From positions 1 through 7,305 of the forward strand of contig JABHFC010000262.1 of assembly GCA_018676275.1 (NCBI GenBank): a stretch of DNA of 7,305 nucleotides, read 5' to 3'. Both the position numbers and the translations under genes were made by a program. Source of the DNA: Gammaproteobacteria bacterium (GTDB taxonomy: Bacteria; Pseudomonadota; Gammaproteobacteria; Eutrophobiales; Eutrophobiaceae). Positions 6,636 to 7,305 of the stretch are shown piece after piece. The notes below the pieces were generated by a model. That model saw only the letters and a program-made list of their open reading frames with translations, was not told the DNA's origin and searched no databases. Numbering within the stretch: position 1 is the stretch's first letter; each line of letters begins with the position of its first letter.

Positions 6636-6674
6636 ATTTCATAATGGATTTGACAAAAGAGCAGTCTACAGTAA

Positions 6675-7305
6675 TTAAGTAGTACTGAACAAATAGAGAT
6701 AAAAAAGAGCAAATCCTGCGAGTAAATAAATGCAGATCAGACTATACAGACGAAGACCGGGGCCAGGTCGCTGTTGCATGGGGACTTCTGCAGAGTTCAT
6801 AGCTTTATGTATTAACCAGGCAACAATCGGTGCCGTTATAAATGAAATTGTTGTGGCAACCGCGATTAGGGTTCTAAACGAATTACTGAAAAAGAACTGA
6901 ATAATTAAGGCACCCGTTATTAGAACAACCATAGATGTAAGATAAGCAGGCTTCATAGCCTTATCGTCATCCTTAATATCAGGATCTTCAGCATATTGAA
7001 ATCGGAGGAATAATATGGCGATAGCGCGTGGATAACCATCCAGAAGCGTAAGTACAGTGGAGAGCATCACCGCCAATGCAGAAATCGCGATAACAGGTTT
7101 ACTCCAATCTCCCAGGGTTTCCTGATAGAGACTGATCAACTGAGTTGCGAACCCGCCAGCACTGCTTTCCAGTTGCACACCACTACCATGCATAACAGCT
7201 GTACCCAATAACAGGAAGCATACGGCAAGAAAGGCAGCTCCGAGATAGCCGATATGGAAATCCAGACTGGCTATACTCCAGTCTATTTTCCTCTCTGAAT
7301 CATGT
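6675..7305 (-). CDS. Multi-spanning membrane transporter, probably Nramp (SLC11) divalent-metal type, C-terminal part
   Basis: This partial gene is cut by the right edge. The frame is open from base 7304 to the TAA at 6675-6677, giving 209 residues; a TTG at 7208 is internal, not the true start, because reading upstream continues with HDSERKIDWSIASLDFHIGY. About five membrane helices are visible: LGAAFLAVCFLLLG, KPVIAISALAVMLSTVLTLLDG, SMVVLITGALIIQFFF, TLIAVATTISFITAPIVAW and LYSLICIYLLAGFALFYLYL. The segment LSTVLTLLDGYPR and the run of five helices resemble TM7-TM11 of bacterial Nramp-like transporters. The diagnostic TM1 (DPGN) and TM6 (MPH) motifs lie outside the window, so the family call is from similarity alone. 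It is 55 bases upstream of the MarR gene on the same strand. A role in amine or metal supply for the locus is speculation. Confidence 0.7.
   Translation of the reverse strand, partial: HDSERKIDWSIASLDFHIGYLGAAFLAVCFLLLGTAVMHGSGVQLESSAGGFATQLISLYQETLGDWSKPVIAISALAVMLSTVLTLLDGYPRAIAILFLRFQYAEDPDIKDDDKAMKPAYLTSMVVLITGALIIQFFFSNSFRTLIAVATTISFITAPIVAWLIHKAMNSAEVPMQQRPGPGLRLYSLICIYLLAGFALFYLYLFSTT

Noticed and set aside
7206..7208. TTG as the start codon of a short 177-residue membrane protein
   Set aside because: The frame continues open to the window edge with family-like sequence and another membrane helix, so the TTG is an internal leucine.

Overview
The window looks like part of a catabolic region from a gammaproteobacterium, probably aquatic or marine. 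This guess rests on moderate-to-low GC, protein style and gene content; no taxonomic marker is present. It holds two gene blocks that point at each other and meet at about 4270-4289. No rRNA, tRNA, CRISPR array, insertion sequence or long repeat was seen.

The left block is on the + strand (1-4269). It starts with the last 65 codons of an aromatic-ring-hydroxylating (Rieske) dioxygenase beta subunit. Next come an AMP-forming acyl-CoA ligase, a thiolase-superfamily protein lacking the classical thiolase catalytic residues, a DUF35 zinc-ribbon/OB-fold partner overlapping it by 8 bases, and an SDR oxidoreductase. The genes are tightly packed and probably form one operon. Dioxygenase + CoA ligase + SCP-x-like thiolase + DUF35 is the gene content known from ibuprofen/arylacetate degradation (ipf genes of Sphingomonas Ibu-2). 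There an aryl-acyl-CoA is dioxygenated at the side-chain carbon and the side chain is then lost to give a catechol. The aldolase-like thiolase/DUF35 pair also resembles the steroid side-chain aldolase Ltp2-ChsH2.

The right block is on the - strand (7305-4289). Read in its own direction it has the C-terminal half of a multi-spanning membrane protein, probably Nramp-type, then a MarR-family regulator, then the heavy and light chains of a periplasmic tryptophan tryptophylquinone (TTQ) amine dehydrogenase. Residue spacing in the light chain matches aromatic amine dehydrogenase (AADH) better than methylamine dehydrogenase. The two chains are directly adjacent, without the mauE/mauD-type maturation genes usually found between them.

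Taken together, the blocks suggest an arylethylamine pathway. The TTQ enzyme would deaminate an amine such as phenylethylamine, tyramine or tryptamine to an arylacetaldehyde in the periplasm. After oxidation to the acid, the left block would make the CoA thioester, dioxygenate the ring and remove the side chain as acetyl-CoA. This link is inference. The aldehyde dehydrogenase, the dioxygenase alpha subunit and its electron-transfer partners, the TTQ maturation genes and an electron acceptor are not in the window.
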